Shown here one piece after another: positions 34,098 to 42,823 of a stretch of 64,000 bases of DNA. The notes under the pieces were generated by a model, which searched no databases, was not told where the DNA came from, and saw only the letters and a list, made by a program, of their open reading frames with translations. The stretch comes from Streptomyces fructofermentans. Its GTDB lineage: Bacteria > Actinomycetota > Actinomycetes > Streptomycetales > Streptomycetaceae. Each line of letters begins with the position of its first letter. Within the stretch, counting starts at the first letter, position 1. Location of the stretch: contig NZ_BMWD01000004.1 of assembly GCF_014651055.1 (NCBI RefSeq), forward strand, positions 154,001 to 218,000. Reading direction: 5' to 3'. The position numbers were made by a program, and so were the translations under genes.

Positions 34098-34868
34098 TCA
34101 CTCCTCCCCGTCGGCCTCCGCGGTCTCCTCGGCCTCGTCCGCCTCGGCCTCCGCGGCGGTGGACGCCCCACCGACCTCCAGGAGCCGATCGAGCTGACGG
34201 CCGACGATGCGCTTGAACTTGCGCTGCTGCGGACGCGTCCGGTCCAGCACCGCGACCTCCAGCCGCTCCGCCGGAATCTCCCGCTCACTGCCGTTGGTGT
34301 CGCGGGACAGGGCCTGTACGGCCAGCTTGAGCGCCTCCGCCAGCGACATGCCGTCCTGGTGCCGCTGATCCAGGTACGTGCTGATCTGCTCGGCGTTGCC
34401 GCCCACCGCGACCGAACCGTGCTCGTCGACGATCGACCCGTCGTGCGGCAGACGGTAGATCTGGTCGCCCTCGGGCGTGTCCCCCACCTCGGCGACGACC
34501 AGCTCCACCTCGTACGGCTTCTCGGCCGCGGACGAGAAGATCGTGCCGAGGGTCTGGGCGTACACGTTGGCGAGACCGCGGGCGGTCACGTCGTCGCGGT
34601 CGTAGGTGTAGCCCCGCAGATCCGCGTAACGGACACCGCCGATCCGGAGGTTCTCGTACTCGTTGTACTTGCCGGCGGCCGCGAAGCCGATCCGGTCGTA
34701 GATCTCGCTGAACTTGTGCAGCGCACGGGACGGGTTCTCGCCGACGAACACGATGCCGTCGGCGAACTGCAGCACGACGAGGCTGCGACCGCGGGCGATG
34801 CCCTTGCGGGCGTACTCGGCCCGGTCGGCCATGGCCTGCTGGGGTGAGACATAGAACGGCGTCGACAC
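34098..34868 (-). CDS. prcA: Proteasome alpha subunit PrcA
   Basis: This 256-residue alpha-type subunit forms the outer rings and gate of the 20S proteasome. The N-terminus [44 protein letters not shown] is typical of actinobacteria. It lacks the beta-type catalytic threonine. The C-terminal 30 residues are acidic and Ala/Glu-rich ([26 protein letters not shown]). It starts at GTG 34868, 61 bases downstream of prcB in the same direction. ATPases dock on this ring through C-terminal motifs such as the one in Arc. Confidence 0.97.
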   Translation of the reverse strand: MSTPFYVSPQQAMADRAEYARKGIARGRSLVVLQFADGIVFVGENPSRALHKFSEIYDRIGFAAAGKYNEYENLRIGGVRYADLRGYTYDRDDVTARGLANVYAQTLGTIFSSAAEKPYEVELVVAEVGDTPEGDQIYRLPHDGSIVDEHGSVAVGGNAEQISTYLDQRHQDGMSLAEALKLAVQALSRDTNGSEREIPAERLEVAVLDRTRPQQRKFKRIVGRQLDRLLEVGGASTAAEAEADEAEETAEADGEE

Positions 34869-34929
34869 CGGTTATCCGTCCCTTTCTGTCGAAGTCACTG
34901 GATCACCTTGATGCATCGGGGGCCGCGGC

Positions 34930-35775
34930 TCAGAGCAGCTCGGCGCGCGGGCCGTCGGGCTGCTCCAGACGCCGGGCCAGGATCGCGCGGGCGATCTCGG
35001 ACGACTCGTCGTCGGTCAGCCTGCGGAAACCCTCTTCGGTGATCACGGTGACGATCGGGTAGATCCGGCGCGCGACATCGGGACCACCGGTCGCCGAGTC
35101 GTCGTCGGCCGCGTCGTACAGCGCCTGCACGACGAGCGTCGTGGCCTGCTCCTCGGTCAGGTCCTTGGCGTAGAGCTTCTTCATGGCGCTCCGGGCGAAG
35201 AGCGAGCCGGAGCCCGTGGCGGCGTAGCCGTGCTCCTCGGAACGGCCGCCCGTGACGTCGTACGAGAAGATGCGGCCCCGCTCCCGGTCCACGTCGTAGC
35301 CCGCGAAGAGCGGGACCACCGCCAGTCCCTGCATCGCCATCGCGAGGTTGGACCGGATCATCGTGGACAGGCGGTTCGCCTTGCCCTCCAGGGAGAGCGT
35401 GGCGCCCTCGACCTTCTCGAAGTGCTCCAGCTCCAGCTGGAACAGCTTCACCATCTCGACGGCCAGGCCCGCCGTGCCGGCGATGCCCACCGCCGAGTAC
35501 TCGTCGGCCGGGAAGACCTTCTCGATGTCGCGCTGGGCGATGACATTGCCCATGGTGGCCCGCCGGTCGCCGGCGAGGACGACACCGCCGGGGAACGTGA
35601 CGGCCACGATGGTCGTGCCGTGCGGCGCCTCGATCACCCCCTGGACGGGCGGCAGTTGCCGCATGCCGGGGAGCATGTCCGGCTGGTGCTCGGAAAGGAA
35701 GTCCATGAAGGACGACGACCCTGGCGTCAGGAAGGCAGCCGGTAGACGCCCGGTGCTACGAGTGTTGGCTTCCAC
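34930..35775 (-). CDS. prcB: Proteasome beta subunit PrcB
   Basis: This 281-residue proteolytic subunit is made as a precursor. The catalytic threonine is Thr54 in [27 protein letters not shown], after a 53-residue propeptide that is removed on assembly. The nucleophile environment ([22 protein letters not shown]) is complete. I start it at GTG 35775 ([16 protein letters not shown]), with GGAAGGA upstream; the open frame extends 29 codons further, but those codons belong to the overlapping endonuclease remnant. The start lies 49 bases inside that upstream frame. Confidence 0.96.
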   Translation of the reverse strand: MEANTRSTGRLPAAFLTPGSSSFMDFLSEHQPDMLPGMRQLPPVQGVIEAPHGTTIVAVTFPGGVVLAGDRRATMGNVIAQRDIEKVFPADEYSAVGIAGTAGLAVEMVKLFQLELEHFEKVEGATLSLEGKANRLSTMIRSNLAMAMQGLAVVPLFAGYDVDRERGRIFSYDVTGGRSEEHGYAATGSGSLFARSAMKKLYAKDLTEEQATTLVVQALYDAADDDSATGGPDVARRIYPIVTVITEEGFRRLTDDESSEIARAILARRLEQPDGPRAELL

Positions 35776-36127
35776 GGGGATCCTTCCAAGTAGGCGGCAG
35801 CCCGACGAACAGTGTCGGGATGATCTCCCAACTTGCCGATGGCCGAATTGCAGTTGAAGCACAGTACGCCACGGACACTACCCGCCCTGTGGCAGTGATC
35901 CACATGAATGGCGGGAGCTTTCGAACAGATCACTCGGAGCCCTCGTCACGAGGCGGCCGCCTCGTCCCGGGACGGCCTCGGTGAGACCGTGCCGACGCCT
36001 CGGCTGCCGCGCGCCCCTCGACCGCTCCGCCCACCCTGCAACGCGTCGGGAGACCGTCGGAGGCGGTCGCATCGGGGTGCCGGTCGCCGCGGGGCTCGGC
36101 CTCCCCCGCGGCCCCGGCGGAATTCAT
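35727..36127 (-). pseudogene. Decayed HNH endonuclease VII-like gene upstream of prcB
   Basis: Pieces of one protein appear in three frames. From 36127 the first frame gives EAEPRGDRHPDATASDGLPTRCRV, like the N-terminal zinc-knuckle part of recombination-endonuclease-VII-type HNH proteins. The second frame gives WAERSRGARQPRRRHGLTEA (about 36033-35974). The third frame gives SRDEAAAS, an in-frame TGA at 35946-35948, then [40 protein letters not shown] to the stop at 35727. The expected second cysteine before VIC is Arg. So there are at least two frameshifts, one stop and one lost zinc ligand. The HNH core could still be made as a 68-residue peptide from GTG 35933. It overlaps prcB by 49 bases. 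Assembly indels cannot be excluded. Confidence 0.7.
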
Positions 36128-36323
36128 GGCCCTCGGGCGCATTCACCCTCGGGCCGTCGCCGTTGCCTTCTCGCCCGCCACCGGGTCCGGCGGTATTCCG
36201 CCGGAACTCACGGCAGTGGGCCTGCGAACCGTCACGGGTCTCCCCGCCACTCGCGAAGGCCGCTCGCGGTTTTCAATCCCTGCTACCGCGAGCAGCACTC
36301 CGCGTCGCCGTCGATCACCACTC

Positions 36324-36344
36324 CAGAGGCTTTTCGCGCCTCTG
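36324..36344 (-). terminator. Hairpin directly after pup
   Basis: CAGAGGC and GCCTCTG form a perfect seven-base stem with a seven-base loop, nine bases after the pup stop codon. It may attenuate transcription into the prcB-prcA genes. The 180 bases beyond it (36145-36323) hold nothing I recognise. Confidence 0.6.
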
Positions 36345-36353
36345 TTCCGAAGG

Positions 36354-36572
36354 CTACTCGCCACCCTTCTGGACAAATGAGCGAACGAAGTCCTCGGCAT
36401 TCTCCTCGAGGACGTCGTCGATCTCGTCCAGAACCGAGTCGACGTCGTCGCTCAGCTTCTCCTGGCGCTCCTTGAGGTCCTCGGAGCCCTGCGCTTCCTG
36501 CGCGGTCTCCTCGACCTCCTCGGTGCTGCGCGTCGCCTTCTGCTGTCCGCCGCCGGTGTCCTTGGTCGCCAT
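36354..36572 (-). CDS. pup: Prokaryotic ubiquitin-like protein Pup
   Basis: This 72-residue, mostly disordered tag marks proteins for the proteasome. It starts MATKDTGGGQQKATRSTEEVEE; the helical ATPase-binding region is SEDLKERQEKLSDDVDSVLDEIDDVLEENAEDFVRSFVQKGGE. The last codon before the stop is GAG, so the protein ends Gly-Gly-Glu and needs no deamidation by Dop before ligation. ATG 36572 is preceded by GTGAGGG; three codons upstream in frame are not used. It lies between dop and the prcB/prcA genes, all leftward. Confidence 0.97.
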   Translation of the reverse strand: MATKDTGGGQQKATRSTEEVEETAQEAQGSEDLKERQEKLSDDVDSVLDEIDDVLEENAEDFVRSFVQKGGE

Positions 36573-36607
36573 AACCCTCACCCCGCTCGGTTCGACGTTC
36601 TTGATCA

Positions 36608-36625
36608 GACCCTACAAGCAGGGTC
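36608..36625. promoter_or_regulatory. GACCCT-N6-AGGGTC inverted repeat in the pup leader
   Basis: Perfect six-base arms lie 36 bases before the pup start, in the 166-base dop-pup gap. It could be a weak dop terminator or an operator for pup; the sequence does not decide. Confidence 0.4.
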
Positions 36626-36738
36626 CGACATCGGCCCCACAGTTGCTCCAACGTCCGGGAACCACCTCGATGATTCCCGGACACCACGCCTTTCCACCTC
36701 TCCCGGCCGCATCGGCCCTCGGGCCGGTGTCGGACCCG

Positions 36739-38250
36739 TCAGTTGCCCGACAGGACCTTGACCAGGTCTTCTGCCGTCCGGCAGCGGTCAAGGAGCTCCT
36801 TGACGTGATTACGCGTTCCGCGAAGCGGCTCCAGGGTTGGAACCCGCTGGAGCGAGTCACGGCCCGGCAGATCGAAGATCACCGAGTCCCAGGAGGCCGC
36901 CGCGACGTCGTCCGCGTACTGTTCGAGGCAGCGCCCACGGAAATAGGCGCGCGTGTCCTCGGGCGGCTTCGTCTCGGCCCGCTCGACGTCCGTCTCGTCC
37001 AGCAGCCGCTTCATCCGGCCGCGGGCGGCCAGCCGGTTGTAGAGGCCCTTCTCGGGGCGCACGTCGGCGTACTGGAGGTCGACCAGGTGCAGCCTGGCCG
37101 CGTCCCATTCGAGGCTGTCCCGGCGCCGGTAGCCCTCCATCAGCTCCCGCTTGGCCACCCAGTCCAGTTCTCCGGCCAGGCTCATCGGGTCGGTCTCCAG
37201 GCGTCCGAGGACGTCCTCCCAGCGGGCCAGCACGTCCTTGGTCTGGTCGTCCGCGTCCGCGCCGAACCGCTCCTCGACGTACTTGCGAGCCAGCTCGAAG
37301 TACTCCATCTGGAGCTGGACCGCGGTGAGTGTCCGGCCGCTGCGGAGCGTGATCAGGCGTTTGAGGCCCGGGTCGTGCGAGACCTGGTGCAGCGTGCGCA
37401 CCGGCTGGTCCACCGCGAGGTCGACGGCGATGAAGCCGTCCTCGATCATGGAGAGGACCAGGGCCGTCGTGCCGAGCTTGAGGTAGGTGGAGATCTCCGA
37501 CAGGTTCGCGTCGCCGATGATGACGTGCAGCCTGCGGTACTTCTCGGCGTCCGCGTGCGGCTCGTCCCTGGTGTTGATGATGGGCCGCTTGAGGGTGGTC
37601 TCCAGGCCCACCTCGACCTCGAAGTAGTCGGCGCGCTGGCTGAGCTGGAACCCGTGCTCGTGCCCGTCCTGGCCGATCCCGACGCGGCCCGCCCCGGTGA
37701 CGACCTGGCGTGAGACGAAGAACGGCGTCAGGTGCCGCACGATGTCCGAGAAGGGGGTCTCCCGCTTCATCAGATAGTTCTCGTGCGTGCCGTACGAGGC
37801 GCCCTTGTTGTCGGTGTTGTTCTTGTAGAGGTGGATGGGCTGGGCCCCGGGGAGCTGGGCCGCGCGCTCGGCGGCCTCGGCCATGATGCGCTCGCCGGCC
37901 TTGTCCCACAGGACGGCGTCCCAGGGGTTGGTGACCTCGGGTGAGCTGTACTCGGGGTGTGCGTGGTCCACGTACAGTCGCGCGCCGTTGGTGAGGATGA
38001 CGTTGGCGAGGCCGATGTCCTCGTCGGTGAGCTGGCTGGTGTCGGCGGCCTCGCGGGCGAGGTCGAAGCCCCGCGCGTCCCGCAGCGGGTTCTCCTCCTC
38101 GAAGTCCCAGCGGGCCCGCCGGGCCCGGTGCATCGCCGCCGCGTAGGCGTTGACGATCTGGGACGAGGTGAGCATGGCATTGGCGTTGGGGTGGCCGGGG
38201 ACGGAGATCCCGTACTCCGTCTCGATGCCCATTACTCGCCGTACGGTCAT
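36739..38250 (-). CDS. dop: Depupylase/Pup deamidase Dop
   Basis: This 503-residue paralogue of PafA cleaves Pup from substrates and, where Pup ends in Gln, deamidates it. Signature blocks: [26 protein letters not shown], with metal-binding Glu10 and Glu12; [20 protein letters not shown], carrying the nucleophilic Asp region; [23 protein letters not shown]; and [31 protein letters not shown]. The Dop-specific loop after the first strand (about residues 35-70) distinguishes it from PafA. Because Pup here already ends in Glu, depupylation should be its main role. AAGGAGGG lies upstream of ATG 38250. Confidence 0.97.
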   Translation of the reverse strand: MTVRRVMGIETEYGISVPGHPNANAMLTSSQIVNAYAAAMHRARRARWDFEEENPLRDARGFDLAREAADTSQLTDEDIGLANVILTNGARLYVDHAHPEYSSPEVTNPWDAVLWDKAGERIMAEAAERAAQLPGAQPIHLYKNNTDNKGASYGTHENYLMKRETPFSDIVRHLTPFFVSRQVVTGAGRVGIGQDGHEHGFQLSQRADYFEVEVGLETTLKRPIINTRDEPHADAEKYRRLHVIIGDANLSEISTYLKLGTTALVLSMIEDGFIAVDLAVDQPVRTLHQVSHDPGLKRLITLRSGRTLTAVQLQMEYFELARKYVEERFGADADDQTKDVLARWEDVLGRLETDPMSLAGELDWVAKRELMEGYRRRDSLEWDAARLHLVDLQYADVRPEKGLYNRLAARGRMKRLLDETDVERAETKPPEDTRAYFRGRCLEQYADDVAAASWDSVIFDLPGRDSLQRVPTLEPLRGTRNHVKELLDRCRTAEDLVKVLSGN

Positions 38251-38442
38251 GCGGCCCTCCTTGCCCGGCGGCGCCCTCGGTCGGGGACGCCGCTCAAGTA
38301 CCGCTGGCGCTCCGGTGCGTGTGCGGTGCCCGTCCCCGCACTGCGCGACTCGGCGGTACCGAAGAGCCTAGAACGCCCTTGCGCTGGTGGGGAGATCATT
38401 TGCGTCATTGCTCTGCTCCGGCTCTGCCCGTAGAAAACAGTC

Positions 38443-38475
38443 GGCTGCGGGTACCCGTCGAGGGCACCCGCAGCC
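38443..38475 (-). terminator. Strong terminator after arc
   Basis: GGCTGCGGGT and ACCCGCAGCC form a ten-base stem with further CCC/GGG pairing inside. On the minus strand it is followed by GACTGTTTTC. It lies 11 bases past the arc stop, so dop needs its own promoter in 38251-38442. Confidence 0.85.
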
Positions 38476-38485
38476 ACCCCGTCTT

Positions 38486-40252
38486 TTACAGGTATTGACC
38501 GGTGTTGGCCACCGTGTCGATGGAGCGTCCGGTGTCCGCGCCCTGCTTTCCGGTGATGAGTGTCCGGATGTAGACGATCCGTTCACCCTTCTTTCCGGAG
38601 ATGCGGGCCCAGTCGTCCGGGTTGGTGGTGTTCGGCAGGTCCTCGTTCTCCTTGAACTCGTCCACGCAGGCCTGGAGCAGGTGGGACACCCGCAGGCCCT
38701 TCTGGCTGTGTTCGAGGAAGTCCTTGATCGCCATCTTCTTGGCGCGGCCGACGATGTTCTCGATCATGGCGCCGGAGTTGAAGTCCTTGAAGTACAGGAC
38801 TTCCTTGTCGCCGTTGGCGTACGTGACCTCGAGGAAGCGGTTCTCCTCGGACTCGGTGTACATGTGCTCGACGGCGGTCTGGATCATGCTCTGGACGGTG
38901 GTCGCCTTGCTGCCGCCGTGCTCGCCAACGTCGTCGGAGTGCAGCGGGAGCCGCTCGGTGAGGTACTTCCCGAAGATGTCCTTGGCCGCTTCGGCGTCGG
39001 GACGCTCGATCTTGATCTTCACGTCGAGCCGGCCGGGGCGCAGGATCGCGGGGTCGATCATGTCCTCGCGGTTCGAGGCGCCGATGACGACCACGTTCTG
39101 CAGGCCCTCCACGCCGTCGATCTCGGCGAGCAGCTGCGGGACGATGGTGTTCTCCACGTCCGAGCTGACACCGGATCCGCGGGTGCGGAAGAGGGACTCC
39201 ATCTCGTCGAAGAAGACGATGACGGGGGTGCCCTCGCTGGCCTTCTCACGAGCACGCTGGAAGACGAGGCGGATCTGCCGCTCGGTCTCGCCGACGTACT
39301 TGTTGAGGAGCTCGGGGCCCTTGATGTTGAGGAAGAAGCTCTTGCCCTGGGCCTGGCCGGTGACCTCGGCGACCTTCTTGGCCAGCGAGTTGGCGACGGC
39401 CTTGGCGATGAGCGTCTTGCCGCATCCGGGGGGCCCGTACAGCAGGACGCCCTTGGGCGGCCGCAGTTCGTGCTCCTTGAACAGGTCGGGGTAGAGGTAG
39501 GGGAGCTCGACCGCGTCGCGGATCATCTCGATCTGGCCGCCCAGACCGCCGATCTGCTCGTAGCCGATGTCCGGGACCTCTTCGAGGACGAGTTCCTCGA
39601 CCTCGCTCTTCGGCACGACCTCGTAGACGTAGCCGGAACGGGGTTCGAGCAGCAGGGCGTCGCCGGGGCGGATGGTGATGTCCAGCAGCGGCTCGGCGAG
39701 CCGCACCACCCGCTCCTCGTCGGTGTGCCCCACCACGAGGGCGCGCTCGCCGTCCTCGAGGATCTCCTTGAGGGTGACGATGTCGCCGACGCTCTCGTAC
39801 TCCATGGCCTCGACCACGTTGAGCGCTTCGTTGAGCATCACTTCCTGGCCGCGCCGGAGCTCCTCGAGCTCGACGCCGGGGCTGACGTTCACCCGGAGCT
39901 TGCGGCCCCCGGTGAAGATGTCGGCCGTGCCGTCCTCGTTCGCCGTGAGGAAGACTCCGAATCCGGCCGGCGGCTGCGCGAGCCGGTCGACCTCCTCCTT
40001 GAGGGCCACGATCTGGTCGCGGGCCTCCCGGAGGGTGTTGGCGAGCCGCTCGTTCTGCGCGGACACGCCGGCCAGGTTGGTCTGCAGCTCGACGATCCGC
40101 TCTTCGAGAATCCTCGTGTGCCGCGGAGAGTCGGCGAGCTTGCGTCGCAGGACGGCGATCTCCTGCTCAAGGTAGGCAATCTGCCCGGACGGGTCGTCGG
40201 ACCCTCGTCCCGGGCGGATGCCGCGGTTCATGTCGTCGTCGTGGGCTGCCAC
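38486..40252 (-). CDS. arc: Proteasome-associated AAA ATPase (ARC/Mpa)
   Basis: This 588-residue hexameric ATPase recognises pupylated proteins, unfolds them and feeds them to the 20S core. An N-terminal coiled coil (about 20-90; [37 protein letters not shown]) binds Pup. Two OB domains follow (about 95-220). The AAA module has Walker A GPPGCGKT at 273-280, Walker [13 protein letters not shown] and the arginine-finger region [11 protein letters not shown]. It ends NTGQYL, with the penultimate tyrosine used to dock on PrcA. I start it at GTG 40252 because GGAGGAGGTGAGG precedes it; six upstream codons are not used. Confidence 0.97.
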   Translation of the reverse strand: MAAHDDDMNRGIRPGRGSDDPSGQIAYLEQEIAVLRRKLADSPRHTRILEERIVELQTNLAGVSAQNERLANTLREARDQIVALKEEVDRLAQPPAGFGVFLTANEDGTADIFTGGRKLRVNVSPGVELEELRRGQEVMLNEALNVVEAMEYESVGDIVTLKEILEDGERALVVGHTDEERVVRLAEPLLDITIRPGDALLLEPRSGYVYEVVPKSEVEELVLEEVPDIGYEQIGGLGGQIEMIRDAVELPYLYPDLFKEHELRPPKGVLLYGPPGCGKTLIAKAVANSLAKKVAEVTGQAQGKSFFLNIKGPELLNKYVGETERQIRLVFQRAREKASEGTPVIVFFDEMESLFRTRGSGVSSDVENTIVPQLLAEIDGVEGLQNVVVIGASNREDMIDPAILRPGRLDVKIKIERPDAEAAKDIFGKYLTERLPLHSDDVGEHGGSKATTVQSMIQTAVEHMYTESEENRFLEVTYANGDKEVLYFKDFNSGAMIENIVGRAKKMAIKDFLEHSQKGLRVSHLLQACVDEFKENEDLPNTTNPDDWARISGKKGERIVYIRTLITGKQGADTGRSIDTVANTGQYL

Positions 40253-40378
40253 GGTCCTCACCTCCTCCAAGGGGAGCTGGACGCTTCCAGACCCTACCTG
40301 GGTGGGTGTCGATTGAAACCCTAGATCAGAAAGACTCTGAGGGTGTGTTGTCGATCACCCTGCGTTCTCCCTCACGCC

Positions 40379-40394
40379 GAGTGGATACCCACTC
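40379..40394. promoter_or_regulatory. GAGTGG-N4-CCACTC repeat in the arc-ferredoxin intergenic region
   Basis: Perfect six-base arms lie 127 bases before arc in the 524-base divergent gap 40253-40776. The gap also holds TAGGGT at 40692-40697 followed by GTGTT-C-AACAC (40702-40712), a possible promoter and operator for the ferredoxin. I see no gene in the gap. Confidence 0.4.
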
Positions 40395-40776
40395 AACGGG
40401 ATTCAGAAGCGAGCTGTTCCGAGGGTGTATCGGTCGAAAGCCTTCACGAGCGGCCCGAGTTGCCCACGCCGGGGGCCGTGCGCCCCCTGTGAGCGCGTGC
40501 GCCGGGGCTCCGCGGGACTGCTCGCGCCGGGTCCCGGAGAGGAGAGTCCACACCCCTCCCGTGACTACCCGGTGTGACGACATGGGTGTGAGGCGTTACC
40601 TTCGGTGAAGATCGCGGGGACGGTCTCCGACCTGCGTCCGCCGTGATCGCGGGGGTCTCCCTGCCCGATACGGCGGGGAAGCGGACGGAGGTAGGGTCGA
40701 TGTGTTCAACACCCGCCGGGACCGACCCGACTTGCTCGCGGACCCGGACACCCGGCGCATGAAGACGGCAGGAGAC

Positions 40777-41082
40777 ATGACTGTGCAGCAGGAGGCCGGA
40801 GTGGACGGCGAGGCGCTGGAGGTCTGGATCGACCAGGACCTGTGCACCGGTGACGGGATCTGCGCCCAGTACGCCCCCGAGGTCTTCGAACTCGACATCG
40901 ACGGCCTGGCCTACGTGAAGAGCGCCGACGACGAGCTGCTGCAGGCCCCGGGCGCGACCACGCCCGTGCCGCTGCCGCTGCTGCGGGACGTGACGGACTC
41001 CGCGAAGGAGTGCCCGGGCGACTGCATCCACGTACGCCGGGTGTCGGACCGCGTCGAGGTCTACGGGCCCGACGCGCAGTAG
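40777..41082 (+). CDS. Ferredoxin (Fer4_15 type)
   Basis: This 101-residue small iron-sulfur protein is an electron carrier. The cluster ligands are in DLCTGDGICAQYAPEVFEL and SAKECPGDCIHVRR, the layout of actinobacterial 3Fe-4S/4Fe-4S ferredoxins that often serve P450s. An acidic insertion (KSADDELLQAPGATTPVPLPLL) lies between them. I start it at ATG 40777 (MTVQQEAGVDGEALEVW), with AGGAGAC five bases upstream; the frame is open from GTG 40702, but that stretch is not ferredoxin-like. It is divergent from arc. Its redox partner is unknown. Confidence 0.9.
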   Translation: MTVQQEAGVDGEALEVWIDQDLCTGDGICAQYAPEVFELDIDGLAYVKSADDELLQAPGATTPVPLPLLRDVTDSAKECPGDCIHVRRVSDRVEVYGPDAQ

Positions 41083-41116
41083 CGCGGCACCGCTCCCGGC
41101 GCCGCGCCGCTCCCCG

Positions 41117-41692
41117 TCAGGCGCCGGGGGCGCCGGACGGGGTCGAGCGGAGGAAGGCGCCGTTCTTCCACTGCCACTTCGCCCGCTCGTCGATGTCGGG
41201 GCAGCAGCCTGGCACGTCCGGGGTGGAGTACCCGAGCAGGGTCGCGGTCACCACGGCGTCGCGTACGGCGAGGTCGGTGACGGTCATCCGGTCCCGGGGA
41301 TCGACCAGGGTGGCGACCACGCGGGGCTTCGCGCCGTTCGCGCCGCCCGTCAGGACGTAGACGCCGCTCGGGGGCGTGCCGGAGCCCGCGTCGCAGTGGA
41401 CCTCGGCGACCGTCTCGGGGCGGCCGTCGCCGTCGAGGTCGCCGGAGGCCCGGTCCGCCACGACGGACCCGATCGTCCCGCATTCGAGGGGGAAGTCGGC
41501 GCCCGACGGATCGGGGGGTGCGACGGCGGCCGGCGCGGACCTGGCCTCGGGCCCGTGCTGGGCCGCGGTGGCCCGGTCGGGCTGGAGGAAGGCGGAGGCC
41601 GCGACGACCCCGGCCACGGCGGTGGCGGTGGCCACCCAGTGGATCGGGCGGGTGTGCGTGTGTGCCAGTTCCGGGACGGCGGATTGCTGCAC
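41117..41692 (-). CDS. Secreted or membrane-anchored hypothetical protein
   Basis: This 191-residue protein has a short basic/polar start, one hydrophobic segment (HWVATATAVAGVVAASAFL, about residues 16-35) and an exported domain. That domain contains DLDGDGRPETVAEVHCD, an FG-GAP/calcium-loop-like motif, and three further cysteines (ECGT, CCPD) that may form disulfides. GTG 41692 (VQQSAVPEL) is chosen as start; AGGGAG-like purines are weak and distant, so this is uncertain. It is convergent with the ferredoxin and downstream of trmI. I do not recognise a family with a known function. Confidence 0.65.
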   Translation of the reverse strand: MQQSAVPELAHTHTRPIHWVATATAVAGVVAASAFLQPDRATAAQHGPEARSAPAAVAPPDPSGADFPLECGTIGSVVADRASGDLDGDGRPETVAEVHCDAGSGTPPSGVYVLTGGANGAKPRVVATLVDPRDRMTVTDLAVRDAVVTATLLGYSTPDVPGCCPDIDERAKWQWKNGAFLRSTPSGAPGA

Positions 41693-41804
41693 TAGGAAGT
41701 GTCTCCCGTGAGGGCTGTGCCGGTGGGGTGGCCAGCATGGTGCCACACGTCACACCGCGAGGGAACGGTGGGGTCCGGGGTACTGGCGGGAGGCCGGGAG
41801 AAAG

Positions 41805-41851
41805 CGCCGTGGCCGGGCTCCCCGGAAGACCCGGGGAGCCCGGCCACGGCG
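41805..41851 (-). terminator. Very long terminator hairpin after trmI
   Basis: A perfect 21-bp stem runs from 41805-41825 to 41831-41851, closed by the five-base loop AAGAC; the core is CGGGCTCCCCGG/CCGGGGAGCCCG. It lies 29 bases past the trmI stop. Confidence 0.85.
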
Positions 41852-41879
41852 TTGTCGCGTACGCGGCACCGGGGCCGGC

Positions 41880-42785
41880 TCAGCGGCCGGCGGCGCCCCC
41901 GTCGGCGTTGGGGCCCGTGTAGTCGTCGCCGTACGCGCCCTTGGAGGGACGGCGGCGGCGCATGGGCGGCTCGACGCCGTCCGCGAGGCGGCGGGCGGTG
42001 AGCAGGAAGCCGGTGTGGCCGATCATCCGGTGGTCCGGGCGGACGGCCAGGCCCTCGACGTGCCAGTTGCGGATCATCGATTCCCAGGAGGTCGGCTCGT
42101 TGAAGCAGCCGATCTCGCGGATCGACTCGACGGTCCGCGCGAGCTGGGTCGTGGTCGCCACGTAGCAGCACAGGATGCCGCCGGGCACGAGCGCCTTGGA
42201 GACGGCCTCCAGGCACTCCCAGGGGGCGAGCATGTCGAGGATGACACGGTCGACGTCGGCGTCCGACAGGTTGTCCTGGAGGTCGCCGACCGTGAGCTGC
42301 CAGGCGGGGTGCGGGCCGCCGAAGTAGCGCTCCACGTTCTGCTGGGCGATCTCGGCGAAGTCCTCGCGGCGCTCGTACGAGTGCAGCATGCCCTGGTCGC
42401 CGACGGCGCGCAGCAGGAAGCTGCTGAGCGAGCCGGAGCCCACGCCGGCCTCCACGACGCGGGCGCCGGGGAAGATGTCGGCGAAGGACAGGATCTGCCC
42501 CGCGTCCTTGGGGTAGACCACGGCGGCACCGCGGGGCATGGACAGGACGTAGTCGGGGAGCAGGGGGCGCAGCGCCAGATAGGCGACGTTCCCCGTGGTG
42601 CGGACAACGCTGCCCTCGGGAGCGCCGATCAGCTCGTCGTGCGGGAAGGAACCCTTGTGGGTGTGGAAGTTCTTCCCCGCTTCGAGCGTGAACGTGTAGT
42701 GGCGGCCCTTGGGGTCGGTCAGCTGTACCTGGTCCCCGACCTTGAAGGGCCCGCGTCGGCGGGCGGCACCGGTCGGTTCGGACAT
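41880..42785 (-). CDS. trmI: tRNA (adenine-58-N1)-methyltransferase TrmI
   Basis: This 301-residue SAM-dependent enzyme methylates A58 in the T-loop of tRNA. A small N-terminal beta domain (GPFKVGDQVQLTDPKGRHYTFTLEAGKNFHTHKGSFPHDELIG) is followed by a Rossmann methyltransferase. The SAM loop is ARVVEAGVGSGSLSSFLLRAVG, and DRVILDMLAPWECLEAVSKALVPGG carries the catalytic-site aspartate. The C-terminal 30 residues are basic then Gly/Asp-rich. In mycobacteria this gene also lies close to the proteasome cluster, as here. Confidence 0.95.
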   Translation of the reverse strand: MSEPTGAARRRGPFKVGDQVQLTDPKGRHYTFTLEAGKNFHTHKGSFPHDELIGAPEGSVVRTTGNVAYLALRPLLPDYVLSMPRGAAVVYPKDAGQILSFADIFPGARVVEAGVGSGSLSSFLLRAVGDQGMLHSYERREDFAEIAQQNVERYFGGPHPAWQLTVGDLQDNLSDADVDRVILDMLAPWECLEAVSKALVPGGILCCYVATTTQLARTVESIREIGCFNEPTSWESMIRNWHVEGLAVRPDHRMIGHTGFLLTARRLADGVEPPMRRRRPSKGAYGDDYTGPNADGGAAGR

Positions 42786-42823
42786 GTGACCAGCCTACCG
42801 GTCCCGCCGGGGGCCTCCGACCA

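Noticed and set aside
40702..40776. Longer ferredoxin start at GTG 40702
   Set aside because: The 25 extra residues are not ferredoxin-like, and ATG 40777 has a good AGGAG site five bases upstream.
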